52,805 nt of DNA, from assembly GCA_900095095.1 (NCBI GenBank), contig FMBT01000097.1, positions 1 to 52,805 of the forward strand, read 5' to 3'. Position 1 is the first letter of the stretch; every line of letters starts with the position of its first letter. The notes below the pieces were generated by a model, which was given only the letters and a program-made list of their open reading frames with translations, was not told the DNA's origin and did no database searches. Positions 22,899 to 33,768 of this stretch are shown piece by piece. The stretch is from Fragilariopsis cylindrus CCMP1102. Taxonomy: Eukaryota > Bacillariophyta > Bacillariophyceae > Bacillariales > Bacillariaceae. The position numbers were made by a program, and so were the translations under genes.

Positions 22899-25185
22899 TT
22901 ATTTTTTGTTACTTCTCAAAAACTTATGATAAATAGGATTGTTTGTTTCTTCCTCGTAATCATAATGTAAGGTGTCGAGGAAACGCGTAAGTCTGTTGTC
23001 TGTATCTACACAATCTGGTACCTGGAGGCCTACCAATACTCGACCGAAATCATCACCTAATTTTCCAGCGTAAGATTAGAGAAGAACCACACGCACACAG
23101 ACAGAAAAAAATGAGCTCAGTTCAGAATTACATAACAAAGATTGACCAGACTGACACCTTTTGACAATAATGGTACGACATCGACGACGACGACGACAAC
23201 GAATACTCACCATGGTTACGGTAATGAAATAAAGATACGTTCCATTCTATATCTAAACTCAAAAGGAACCGTTGAAGTGCACCTGGAGCTTCGGGAAAAT
23301 CAAATCGAAACAATCGTTCATTAGGTACGCTAGATCGGCCACCTGCCATATTCCTAATATGGACCTTGGTTAGTTCGTCTTGACTAACATCGATGCATTT
23401 GAAACCATTTTCTTGGATATTAGCCATGATTCCCTCAAAGTCATTATCAATATTCATAACTGGTTGGAAAGATATTAAAACATGAGCATCTCCATCATCA
23501 TCGTAACGATATGAAAATTCTGTGACATTTCTAGGCCATATCAATGAGTATAAAGCTCGGAACGATCCAGGTGTTTCGGGAATAGTTACAACAAGTGTTC
23601 TTTCGGATCCATCAGCACGATCCGATACGAATCGAAGTCGGTCAAAATCAAGATTTGCACCAGAAGTGATTGCTACCAATGTTTGTCCCGATATTTTATT
23701 TTCTGCGACATACTTCTTCATACCAGCAACACCTAAAGCACCAGCGGGTTCTAAAACTACGCGAGCATCATTATACGTCAATTTGATGGCATCACAAATT
23801 TGATCTGTACTAACAGTAACCATCTCATCTACCAACTTGTTACATACACGAATGTTTCTTCACCGACCGTTTTAACAGCGGCACCATCTGCAAACAAACC
23901 GACATTGTCAAGAGTTACTACTTTACCCTGTTTCAATGATTCTGTCATCCCGCTGCATCATCGGCTTCGACACCGATAACTTTCACAGAGGGACGTACTC
24001 GTTTTACGTATGCGGCAATCCCCGCAAGCATACCTCCCCCACCACAACAAACAAAGATAATGTCTAATGGTCGACTTACACATGATTTTAAAATTCTAAT
24101 CCTATAGTACCCTGACCAGCAATGACATGTGGATCATCGAATGGATGGATCATTGTCATACCCTCTTCGATCATTAAACGTTTTGCCTCTGTAGCTGCCT
24201 CATCGTAATTGTTACCAAATAGTCGAACTTCAACAGTTTGTCCACCATGTGTACGTACAGCATTGACCTTAATAATAGGTGTCGCAAGGGGCATAACAAT
24301 CACAGCCCGGCAACCTAACATTTTCGATGATAGTGCGACACCCTGTGCATGATTACCAGCAGAACATGCCACAACACCGTTACTAAGTTCATCCTGTGAT
24401 AAATGCGCCATTTTGTTATACGCACCACGAACTTTAAAAGAAAATACCGGTTGAGTATCTTCTCGTTTCAGGAAAACTGTATTTTTTAAATCCTAATATA
24501 ATTTTTGATGACAGACAATCGATTTCATTTTCGTTTGGGTACAGTTCATAATACAAAATGGCATTGGCAAAAATTGCAATATATGAATATATTAGTACAA
24601 ATAATATTAATAGTCCCAAAAAAAAATCAACCTGCTCACATATGTTCTTTCGTTTCGTTTCGTTTCGTTTCGTTTCGTTTCGTTTCGTTTTTTTGTTTCG
24701 TTTCATTCTTCCAACATTTTTCACTAACTAACTAACTAACTAACTTACATTACTTAGGTTCTTTGCATGTTGCAATTCTGTTTCGATCGCTGCTTCATAA
24801 ACTCGTGCATTAAGGATTCTATTTAAGTACCCGACTGCATGTTCTTTAGCATTCAATAATATTGGTTTATATTCCATTTCATTATCAGGTGAACGTAAAT
24901 CTCGAGCAACACCACCACTGCCATTTACAGAGGAAGAAAAATTAGAAGTACTACTTGATGGCGTAGTAGGATAAGCGACCATTTCTTCAACAGCTGAATC
25001 TATGGTAGTTGTTGATTCATTGTTCTCGAGTGATGACGATAAGGACGATTTGGGCCGTCGACAAATCATGTTGTTGAAATAGAAGAAACACTACTACTCG
25101 TATTAACGTTACTGCGAGGAGAACTTCGCACCAGCATCGAAGGTCGCATAGCAACACGTACTGTCGCCGAAAGAGGAGAGAGCAT
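22899..25185 (-). CDS. ilvA: threonine dehydratase (threonine deaminase, biosynthetic)
   Basis: PLP enzyme converting threonine to 2-oxobutyrate, the first step of isoleucine synthesis. The ATG at 25185 begins a Ser/Arg-rich transit-like peptide. Exon 1 ends at 24749 (LSN). A 256-nt intron (24748-24493) with simple repeats leads to exon 2: [12 protein letters not shown] (Schiff-base Lys), [10 protein letters not shown] (substrate loop), then [12 protein letters not shown] (phosphate-binding glycine loop). The C-terminal regulatory part has two ACT-like repeats ([12 protein letters not shown] and [13 protein letters not shown]). A 154-nt intron (23210-23057, phase 1) leads to the last exon 23056-22899 ([14 protein letters not shown] ... 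EEETNNPIY). The long bacterial/plant form, feedback-regulated by isoleucine, is expected. One-base breaks at about 25072, 24090, 23949 and 23850. Head to head with panC. Confidence 0.85.
24493..24748 (-). repeat. simple repeats within the ilvA first intron
   Basis: On the plus strand 24651-24690 holds eight perfect copies of CGTTT, flanked by imperfect units, and 24723-24744 holds a five-copy ACTA/CTAA run. Both lie inside the 256-nt intron, the longest clear intron in the window. Confidence 0.85.
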
Positions 25186-26136
25186 AATTTCTAGTTAATT
25201 ACGTTATTGCTTGACTGTTGATAACTTTATCGAACCTTTCTTTTTCTGGACAATTTCTTATTGATTCTGTATTTTTGCCTTATGAAAATGTTGTCCGAAG
25301 TCCGAAAACACAAAAGCAACACAGAATATTAAATAATAACATGATCAGAACCTTTTTAAATAAATATTTTTGATAAATTGGAAGGAATTGTGAATGGATT
25401 TTATATGGTGTTAAAGACGTCATTCATTTTCAGACACGGATAAAAATTGCTTTCCAAAAGAGTGAATTTTAAAATAAAATTTTATTACATGCCAACACCA
25501 CCATGAACCATAGTAATGTGAGAGGAAACTCATACTAGTAAACAAGATTTTTGTGGAACGAAGGAAGAGGATACAGCGTAGTAGCTCTACCATAGCATTA
25601 CATGATATTAATCCATGCTAAAGCTCTAGGTGAACATATTATCTCATAGAGTGAGTTGAAAACTCACGCACAACACACAAATTTAAGGGGACCCATGAGG
25701 TCAGTTCTCAAAGCTCAACCACTGATCATACATTCATGATAAATCCTCTACCATATATTCTACCAATTAAAAAGAGCATATCATACTTGTAGTTTAATAG
25801 TAATAACATGGACATTCTAAGACAAATACTTAAGGTTAGGGTCAGGTTATGGAAATACGAAATACAGTGTACGTGACGCACGAAATTCAACTCTGCCATG
25901 CAAAAAGTACTAGTAGTAAGTTAGCGCGCCCAAAATCCTACAACAAACATCAATTTATGCCGATAACGTGTATCTTTCGCCCATCATTCTTCACCTCTCA
26001 CACATAAATAATAATAATCTCGAGCATACTTTCAAGTTTCAAATTTCAAACAGAGATCGACAACAAGAAACCATCCCGATTTCCCCCCAAGCTTTCTGCT
26101 GTTACGTAAATAATAGTACAATTCAACAATTTTACC
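25186..26136. promoter_or_regulatory. divergent intergenic region between ilvA and panC
   Basis: 951 bp separate the two start codons. AT-rich; no open frame, repeat array or defined regulatory motif that I can support. Confidence 0.35.
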
Positions 26137-27143
26137 ATGGCGACAGCTGCTGCAACATCGAAAGTACGACCTCTCCTTTATTCATGTGTTCCCTCCTTTC
26201 GTTCCTTTCGACGATCGTTACATCCATCGTTGAAAATTGGATTCGTACCGACGATGGGTGCGTTGCACGAAGGTCATCTGTCGTTAGTGAAGGAGGCAAG
26301 ATCATGTAATGACATAGTGATAGCATCTGTATTTGTCAATCCTACTCAATTTGGCGAAGGAGAGGATCTTGACAAGTACCCACGACAGCTAGAACGTGAT
26401 GCAGAACTCTTGGGCGATTGTGGTGTGGACCATATATTTACCCCTAATTGCGATGATATGTATGGGAAAAACTATGGCACTTATGTTGATTGTAAATGCT
26501 TTGATGACATTCCAGAGAGTATTGCAAGACCTGGTCATTTTCGTGGTGTCGCAACAATCGTTACAAAGCTTTTTAATATTGTACAACCAACCAATGCATA
26601 TTTCGGTCAAAAGGATGCTGGTAAGGATATTTTGTGTGTGTTTTCTACTCTTAAAAAAATGATACAGAAAGATTGTGGCATGACTCTACAATATTATGGG
26701 AACTCAATATATTATTTCCCTCTCTTTCTTCACAACCAGGACAATGTGTACTCATTCGAAGAATTGTTGAAGATTTGAATATGGACGTTAATGTAGTTGT
26801 TATGGATACAATTAGAGAATCAGATGGTCTTGCTAAATCAAGTAGGAATGAATATCTGTCGGAATCCGAACGAAAAGCAGCTACAATAATATACAAATCA
26901 CTTATTGCTGCGAAAGAATTAATCACAACAACCCGTCTGCATCCAGTTCTGATATAATCGATGTTACACGAAATATACTAAATCCGAACCACTCGTTTCA
27001 GAAATACAGTACATATCTGTCGAAAGTATGTCCACAATGGAGGCGGTATCACAACCATCTGTTCCAAAGATGGAACGACGATATCGCTTGCTTGTGTGGT
27101 TGGTTCTGTCCGATTAATAGATAATATCGTATTAACAGATTGA
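26137..27143 (+). CDS. panC: pantothenate synthetase (pantoate-beta-alanine ligase)
   Basis: Joins pantoate and beta-alanine with ATP to make pantothenate, the coenzyme A precursor. Exon 1 (26137-26620) has GFVPTMGALHEGHLSLV, the HxGH-type ATP-binding signature (HEGH), then VFVNPTQFG, the RPGHFRGVATIV loop and AYFGQKDAG. A 119-nt intron (26621-26739, phase 1) leads to exon 2 with QCVLIRRIV and DGLAKSSRNEYL (the SSRN pantoate/ATP loop). The C-terminus (EIQYISVES ... GSVRLIDNIVL, ending TGA 27141-27143) matches the family but needs one-base corrections near 26946, 26983 and 27072. A short N-terminal extension before the HEGH motif might be a weak organellar transit sequence. All signature loops are present, so the enzyme is probably functional. 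Confidence 0.88.
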
Positions 27144-27974
27144 GGATTCTTTTTGATTCTGTTGTATTGTTTTAATGAGACTGAATGGGCATTAGATCAA
27201 AAACAAACCATGCTCGAAGAACTTCGTATCGGAGTTTTTTTTACTCCAAAGAAAAGAACGAACTCGGCGTCGTTGATGACGTACTAGTCTTTCACACGAA
27301 AACACGCTAATAGCGGTTGTTTGAATTCTCTATTATAAATGTTGGGTTTTGTATATTACTTTTGAGAATTATTAATTTACTCACAAAAAATGTGAACGTC
27401 ATAGTGTGTTACTATTTGAAAAAGTTGTGTACCCAGCTCAAATATGTGCGACTTGTAGTTCTGTATAGCAACGAAGCAGTTTCCAGTCGTCGATTCGATG
27501 TAAACTATCAGTAATATAGCTAAAATTGACGAATAACGGTGGAGAAATAAATAATACACAACAAATAGTACAAATAAAAATAATAATGGGAGTTGAAATC
27601 TAAAAGAATCCTGGCATAAATACTCCGGTGCTAAGTGCTGAATTCTACTACGGTAACATCAACTTTATAAAGCCCTCGGGGCGACAATAAATGCAGCTGG
27701 CCTTGTGTAGTGCATCGGTCAGAGGTATAAATACGATAGTTGTGATGACTGTAAGATGACAAATCAGGGACGTATGGTACTGCACTAGGATCTCAATATT
27801 TCTATCGTCAAAAAAGAAATTCGAAAGTGCACTGGTAGAGTTGCGAGGGAAGAAAATCCAAATGTAAAAATTCAAATGTTATACTATATTACGTAGAAGT
27901 ACTCAGTATAAATAGTATATAGTGAGTCAAGTTAAGTCAAGTCAAGTTAAGTCAAGTCAAGTCAACATTTACTT
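27144..27974. other. intergenic region between panC and chlM 3' ends
   Basis: Two converging genes end here. The only structure seen is an AGTCA-type pentanucleotide repeat at its right end. No gene recognised. Confidence 0.45.
27923..27965 (+). repeat. imperfect AGTCA/AGTTA pentanucleotide repeat
   Basis: About eight units of AGTCA with interspersed AGTTA variants, ending ten bases beyond the chlM stop codon, hence probably in its 3' UTR. Confidence 0.75.
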
Positions 27975-28911
27975 TTAAATTCTTTTCGCTTCCAACAGTC
28001 TTGAAAAGTAAAAGTTAGTCCCTGTCATTTCTTCCCGAGCAACTTGGAACCCAGCCTTTGTTAAGGCATCACGGACGACCTGTTCTTCGTGTAAGTATGC
28101 GCGTGTTGTTTTACTAGGTCCTGGAAAAAGTTCACCAAACTTTTTCAATGCTGAGTAATACCATGTTTTTGGTGCGAATGAAAATATAACACGATCACTC
28201 GACAAAGAACACAAATGACCGACCATTTCTGCCATTTGATCTGATGGGTAATGGATTGCAACATCGACGCATGTTACTGTATCATACGTCCCCGTTACGG
28301 ATTCTAAATCAGATGTGTAAAATTTGGCATCCTTAATACCAAGTTCTTCTGCTCGTCGTGACGCCTCATCGGCCATAGAATCTGAAATGTCACTAGCAGA
28401 AATTTTAGCTCCTAAAGTAAATAAAAATAATGAGAATGAGAATAGAGAAGCATAAATTATATTGAGAAACGGAAATGGCGTAGTAGTTTTTATTTGTTTT
28501 CCGGAGGAATTCATACAGTTCAATTTCTCTTCTTTTCTTACCCATTTGTGCTAGGGGGATAGCCAAACTACCAACACCACATCCACAATCACATACAGAC
28601 TTTCCAGAAATATTACCATCATCAGAAATCCAATTTAAAATCTTTTGAATAGTTTGACCGTGTCCAGTACGGATATCTAATTGTACAGTATTAACCTCAT
28701 CACTTTCTGAATAAATCTTATTCCATCTATTAAAACCTTCCGTATTGAAATATTCACGAACTTCAGTTTTATCATCTACATGTAGGCATGATGACGATTC
28801 TGAAGCTGATGATGACGATACACCATTGCGACTGCTAGTAGCGATAGGAGCAAAGCCAGAAGCTCCACCTACAAATAAAAAGCTTAGAACAGCAGCACTT
28901 GTTAACTTCAT
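27975..28911 (-). CDS. chlM: magnesium-protoporphyrin IX O-methyltransferase, plastid-targeted
   Basis: Methylates Mg-protoporphyrin IX with SAM, a committed step of chlorophyll synthesis. Exon 1 (28911-28542) starts MKLTSAAVLSFLFVGGASGFAP, a signal peptide with an ASAFAP-like cleavage site (GASGFAP), followed by a Ser-rich transit region. The enzyme then begins with EVREYFNTEGFNRWNKIYS, highly typical of ChlM, and SVCDCGCGVGSLAIPLA, the SAM motif I. A 130-nt intron (28541-28412, phase 1) leads to exon 2 with ISASDISDSMADEA, DVAIHYPSDQM and a C-terminal TNFYFSRLLEAKRI. Total 268 residues, including about 45 of targeting sequence. The frame is intact. Located head to head, 522 bp from the MiaB-like gene. 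Confidence 0.92.
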
Positions 28912-29433
28912 GGTTGCGATATTGAGGGGGGAGTTTGAGATAATAAATATTTTTGTCGTTCGGTAGATTGTTTATGCTGTGGTGAAATGTAGTTACTACG
29001 GTAGATACACTGTATCCAACTACTAGTATCTATTAGCGAGAATGCAGCGTTGGCACTTTGAATTCAGAGCAAAAATCTAGATTTTTGAGAGAAAAGCTTG
29101 AAGAAAATCCTTTCCACGTGTACAAGCAGATCGACCATTTTTGCTCAGTCGAGTGAGTCGAGTCGACAGTCGTCCGTCCCTGCGCACTCCAATGGCACAA
29201 TCATTAAACATCAATCATAATAGCAATGGCGATTGACAAATCAATCGAAAAGAACAATAACACCAAAAAAACCTACTAGCATCAATCATCATCAACGGAA
29301 GAAGGTTCATTCCAATACACTACTGAAGTACTACTGTAGTAGTGTAGTAGAATACAAGCCATTCTTGTGTAATAAAAGTTGTAGCTTCGAAATTTAATTG
29401 ACTTCTTCCTCAAAATATTGATCGGAAGACAAA
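28912..29433. promoter_or_regulatory. divergent region between chlM and the MiaB-like gene
   Basis: 522 bp between the two start codons, both of genes with plastid-type presequences. A short near-palindrome of ACTAC/GTAGT blocks lies at about 29318-29350. No defined element. Confidence 0.35.
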
Positions 29434-31873
29434 ATGAAAAGCGCATATTATACATCATCTTTCCTTTTTGCAGTAGCATTATTATGGACCGATATCCAAC
29501 CTTCTTTTGGGCTTTTAAATCAAAAGAATTTCCAACAAAATACGCTTTTATCATTTTCAATCAACAGTAGTAGTAGACAACAAAGAAGCATAAACGCGAT
29601 CCAAAGAAATGTAGCGACCAACGATGGTACCATTCAACAGGAGATACAGCAAAAAGGCGAAGAAAGCAAACAACAGACTGAAGAATTTACACTAACACCT
29701 CCAAGCAAGTATCCAACAAATCGAGGAACGACTGTTGATTCAAGACAGATTATTGCAACTGGAGCTGGACGACTACATTTGACAGCTGTTCGATTAGCAC
29801 ACATCTTGTTTGCATCTGAAGATCTTGCCGAATCGTCACTTCACGAACTCCGGAAGGCATCATTATCATTTGAAGAATTGGCAAAACAAATTAGTTTGTG
29901 TTCTGATACGAGAGAAAAGGGAGGATCTATTGGATGGGTGACAATTGATGATCAAGATGGAACAAAAAATGAACATCTCGACCTTCTATTTCCTAATCAA
30001 GCCCGTGTACAAGCAATACATATTACAACAAAACCGGGTGATATTGTTCTAGTTCAATCTCATCGTGGTTATCACTTAGTTCAAGTGCAAGATGTTATGG
30101 CAGATGTTAAAAAGATGTCATATTTGAAACAACGGAAGAAAAGCGACAACAGCTTCCAACAAGGGGCAGCACGAGTAGCTTCGGCAGCAGCAGCAACAGG
30201 AGGAGGAATCCATTCGGGTGCATTCGGATCGGATAATAAAGAAAAGAAGGATCTTACGTACAAAATAGAGACCATGGGATGTCAAATGAACTTAGCTGAC
30301 TCTGAAAGAATCGAAGGTCAGCTACAAAGTATGGGCATTCGACCTTTGAATCCAGAAGTTGACGAAAAGTCAATCCATCCGGATGTTGTAGTTTTGAATA
30401 CATGTTCTATCCGAGAGCATGCCGAATCCAAAGTGTAAGTGAAAAAAAACCCTGATATTATAATTGATTGTAACTCAAGACGCATGTTTATTGAAATTTC
30501 CATTAAACAAAAATGTTATAGCTCATCAAAGAAATATTCATGTAATATAGATATTCCTACCTCGGTCCTTATGCTAAACGAAAACGTGAGGGTGAAGATG
30601 TTGCCATTGTAGTTGCTGGATGTGTTGCTCAGCAAGAAAGTGAAGCACTTCTTCGTCGAGTACCAGAAGTGGACTTAGTAATGGGCCCTCAGTACGCGAA
30701 CAGGTTAAGTGATTTTTTTGAAGATATTGCTAATGGCAATCAAGTTGTTGCGACCGAAGCAACTCATATCATGGAAGATTCATCCAAACCAAGACGACAA
30801 TCCAAAGTGTGTGCTTGGGTCAATGTTATCTATGGATGTAATGAAAGGTGTGCCTTCTGCATCGTACCAACAACTCGTGGTGTCGAACAGTCTCGACCAT
30901 TAGAGAGTATCGTGCAAGAGGTAGAAAGTTTGGTCGAACAGGGATATAAGGAAGTGACTTTACTAGGGCAAAACATCGATGCGTATGGGAGAGACATGGT
31001 ACCAAAGAAAAGATTCTCAGAACTATTAAATATTGTTGGAAATGTCCCTGGGTTAAAGCGACTACGATTCGTCACGAGTCATCCTCGTTACATGTCTCTT
31101 TCTGTAGTTGACGAGATTTTAAACACACCATCGGCTTGTGAATACTTTCACATACCTTTCCAAAGTGGATCTAATGAAATCCTAGCAAGTATGGGTCGTG
31201 GACATACAAGAGAGAAATATCTACGTATTGTTGATAGAATTCGATCGGTAAGAATTACCGTGGTTCATTCTACTACGTACCTGCGTGATCACCCATCATT
31301 GTTTTTTCTTTAGTGTTTGAGTGCTATATTGTGCAATCGATTTGTTTCAGAATATACTCTCACGATTGTCGTTGTTATGATTCTATTCGTTATGATTCTA
31401 TTCGATTCCTTCATTTTTCTATAATCCAGAAAATACCCGATGCAGCCATATCTGCTGATGTTATTGTTGGTTTTCCAGGAGAAACTGAAAAGGATTTCCA
31501 AGATACACTTGATTTGATGGAGGAGGTCGTATTTGACAATATCAACACTGCCGCGTACTCTCCTCGTCCGAATACACCAGCGGCAACGTGGACGAACCAA
31601 ATACCCGAAGAGATAAAAAAGGAAAGACTTCAACGGATTAATGTGCTGGTGAAGGAGCATGCAAAAGAAAGACGAGCACGTATGCTTGGTAGAACTGTAG
31701 AGGTACTGGTAGAAGAAAGGAATGTAAAAGTTCCTACTCAAGTTACGGGACGGACAGTACACAATTATCTTGTACATTTCGAAGGGGATATTGACAAACT
31801 TGAAGGAGAACTAGTTAATGTGCAGATTGATAACTGCGAGACTTTTTATCTGTCTGGTGCTCAGGTAGAATAA
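29434..31873 (+). CDS. MiaB/CDK5RAP1-type tRNA methylthiotransferase with N-terminal parvulin domain
   Basis: Radical SAM enzyme that adds a methylthio group to N6-modified adenosine 37 of tRNA. Exon 1 (29434-30434) has a signal-like start (about residues 1-27), a linker, a parvulin/PpiC rotamase-like domain at residues 118-222 ([33 protein letters not shown]) and the first part of the MTTase domain ([21 protein letters not shown]). A 116-nt intron (phase 2) leads to exon 2 (30551-31247) with VAGCVAQQE and the radical SAM cluster CNERCAFC (residues 430-437). A 182-nt intron (phase 0) leads to exon 3 (31430-31873) with a TRAM-like RNA-binding tail. 713 residues, no frame breaks. All six cluster-binding Cys are present. 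Bacterial MiaB lacks a parvulin domain. Plastid location is inferred from the leader. Confidence 0.9.
31374..31403 (+). repeat. tandem 15-mer duplication in a MiaB-gene intron
   Basis: Two perfect copies of TTATGATTCTATTCG lie side by side in the second intron of the MiaB-like gene. An alternative acceptor CAG occurs upstream of it at 31348-31350. Confidence 0.8.
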
Positions 31874-32043
31874 AAAAGTAATTTCTTATTAGATTACACA
31901 ATATCATGACAAACATAACATATCACATCACACAAAAAGAGAGTCGCACTAGCGTCGTAGTCTATTAATGATTAACTTATAATTCTTTTTACTATAATTA
32001 CTATAGCTTTCATCGAAGACTTCTCTGATGGTACTACCTCTTT

Positions 32044-32942
32044 TTATCTCCTTGGTCCCATCCATGCTCCACCTATGGAAGATAACTGACAAAGAACTGC
32101 CGCAGCAAGAACAGACCCATCCGAAGTTTGATATTCTGGGTCTACTGCATTACTACTACTTTATTATTATTAATTGATTCAGAAATAATATTCTCTTGAA
32201 CTTCCTGGACCTGGGTCTGAGTCTGTATCGTCTCACATTGACGCTGCTCTATCTTTTTTGGTGATGCTGCTGAAGTAGATTTTAATTCGTTTTGTTGCTT
32301 ATTAGTACATTTACCTGTAATACTACAAGTGATTGCTGCTGCTGCTGCTGCTACCGATGATGATGATTTGGTTGTTGTTATTTTAGTAATTTTGCTGGTT
32401 GTTGAGTTATTATTATTGACATCAATACCAGCCAATCGTAATGCATCTCGTTGTCGAGCTGCCTGCACAACTAAATTATCAATTTCATGATAATTATCTT
32501 CCAGTCGACGGAATATATTTTCACCTGCCTGTTGACGCTTTAATACTTTTTGTGCATGACTCTTTATTTGAACAAGTGAACGATGTGGTAAAAAACAACT
32601 CATCTTTTTCCATCGTCCCTTACCAAACATTCTTAATCCATACAGGAACAGGCATTTCTCATCCGGCGTCCACCGTCCCGACCGTAATGTTTGTGGTCCA
32701 TCATTGTTATTAGTAATAGGAGGCTTCGGTGCGATCGGTGTAAAATTGTTGTTGTTGTTATTGTTGTTGTTACTACTCGATGATCCATCATCTTGTTGCT
32801 GTTCTTTCGGTTCTTTGACAATATTATCATCCATAGAAGGAGTAACGTCAGCATCAGATTCAGAACTAATCGCTACATGCTCTTCCTTCCTGAAAGCTAT
32901 TTCACAATCCATTTCGGCTTGTTTTTGTCTTTCATCAAGCAT
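32044..32942 (-). CDS. SHAQKYF-class single-MYB transcription factor
   Basis: Nuclear DNA-binding protein. A single MYB repeat (about residues 88-135) has the spaced Trp pattern GRWTPDEKCLFLYGL ... GRWKKMSCFL and ends in VQIKSHAQKVL, a variant of the SHAQKYF signature typical of the one-repeat MYB proteins abundant in diatoms and plants. The protein starts acidic, has an Asn run, and ends in Ala/Thr/Lys/Gln-rich low complexity. The annotated frame stops at 32142. In the next frame a plausible conserved tail (VDPEYQTSDGSVLAAAVLCQ ... GGAWMGPRR) runs to TAA 32044-32046, implying one missing base near 32150. Target genes cannot be inferred. Confidence 0.85.
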
Positions 32943-33768
32943 ATTGAGGCTTATTGGGTACTTGTTGTTGTTAGAGTTTCAATCGATTGTTCTTATCTCT
33001 CTACTAGAAAAGATACCATTAGAAATCAACAATTCCATCTGCCGAAAAAGACAAAAATAAAGAGGCACTCGTTCGTTTTTCACAAAACATAGTCGCCGGT
33101 TTAGTACCTACGTTTTTTCATCCGTGGTGCACGTGGTAGAAGAAAGTGTATGACGCAGAAACTAAGGAATGCGCTGTAAATTTATCGTAACATCCGTACA
33201 GGCAGAATAAGGGGTAGGTAGAAAAATTTATCAACCACACCAAATCCCCTAATTTGTTGTGTACAATTACCCCAAATCATTTGATTTTGTTTTACTGTGT
33301 CGTTTACCTTGAAGTATTGTACACACTTTTTTAAAGTGATAATTTGCTTTATTGGCACATTCAACATCATACGTGACCGCGAACATCATTGTACAACTTG
33401 TACATTTCGACAGCATAACAACATACCCGATTTTATACTGTACAGTATTCAAATATTTGTCTTACTGTAGCAACTTGTAGCACTGGTCTTGTCAAACAAC
33501 AACAGGAGGAAAAGACTTGATTCAAGTTGACGTATGCGACGAGACATCAGATATCAAGAAGACAGAAGAAGGAAGGATACATTTATCTTCGTTTGAAGAG
33601 AGTGTTTTTTATATTATGTAAGTTTTGTCATCTTTGAATTTTCGCTGTCACTCTTCACTTGTTGTATCACGCATTTTCTTATCGTTTCCTAATTAGAAAA
33701 AAAATATTTTACTCTACGCATTATAAATGATACATGATATATTTAGTATCAGAAAAAAAACAGACACA
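32943..33768. promoter_or_regulatory. divergent region between the MYB gene and the acidic coiled-coil gene
   Basis: 826 bp between two start codons. Only short frames without support. No defined element or repeat array. Confidence 0.35.

Noticed and set aside
24646..24705. CGTTT array as a possible telomere-like or CRISPR-like repeat
   Set aside because: Five-base units without spacers inside a bona fide intron; an ordinary microsatellite.
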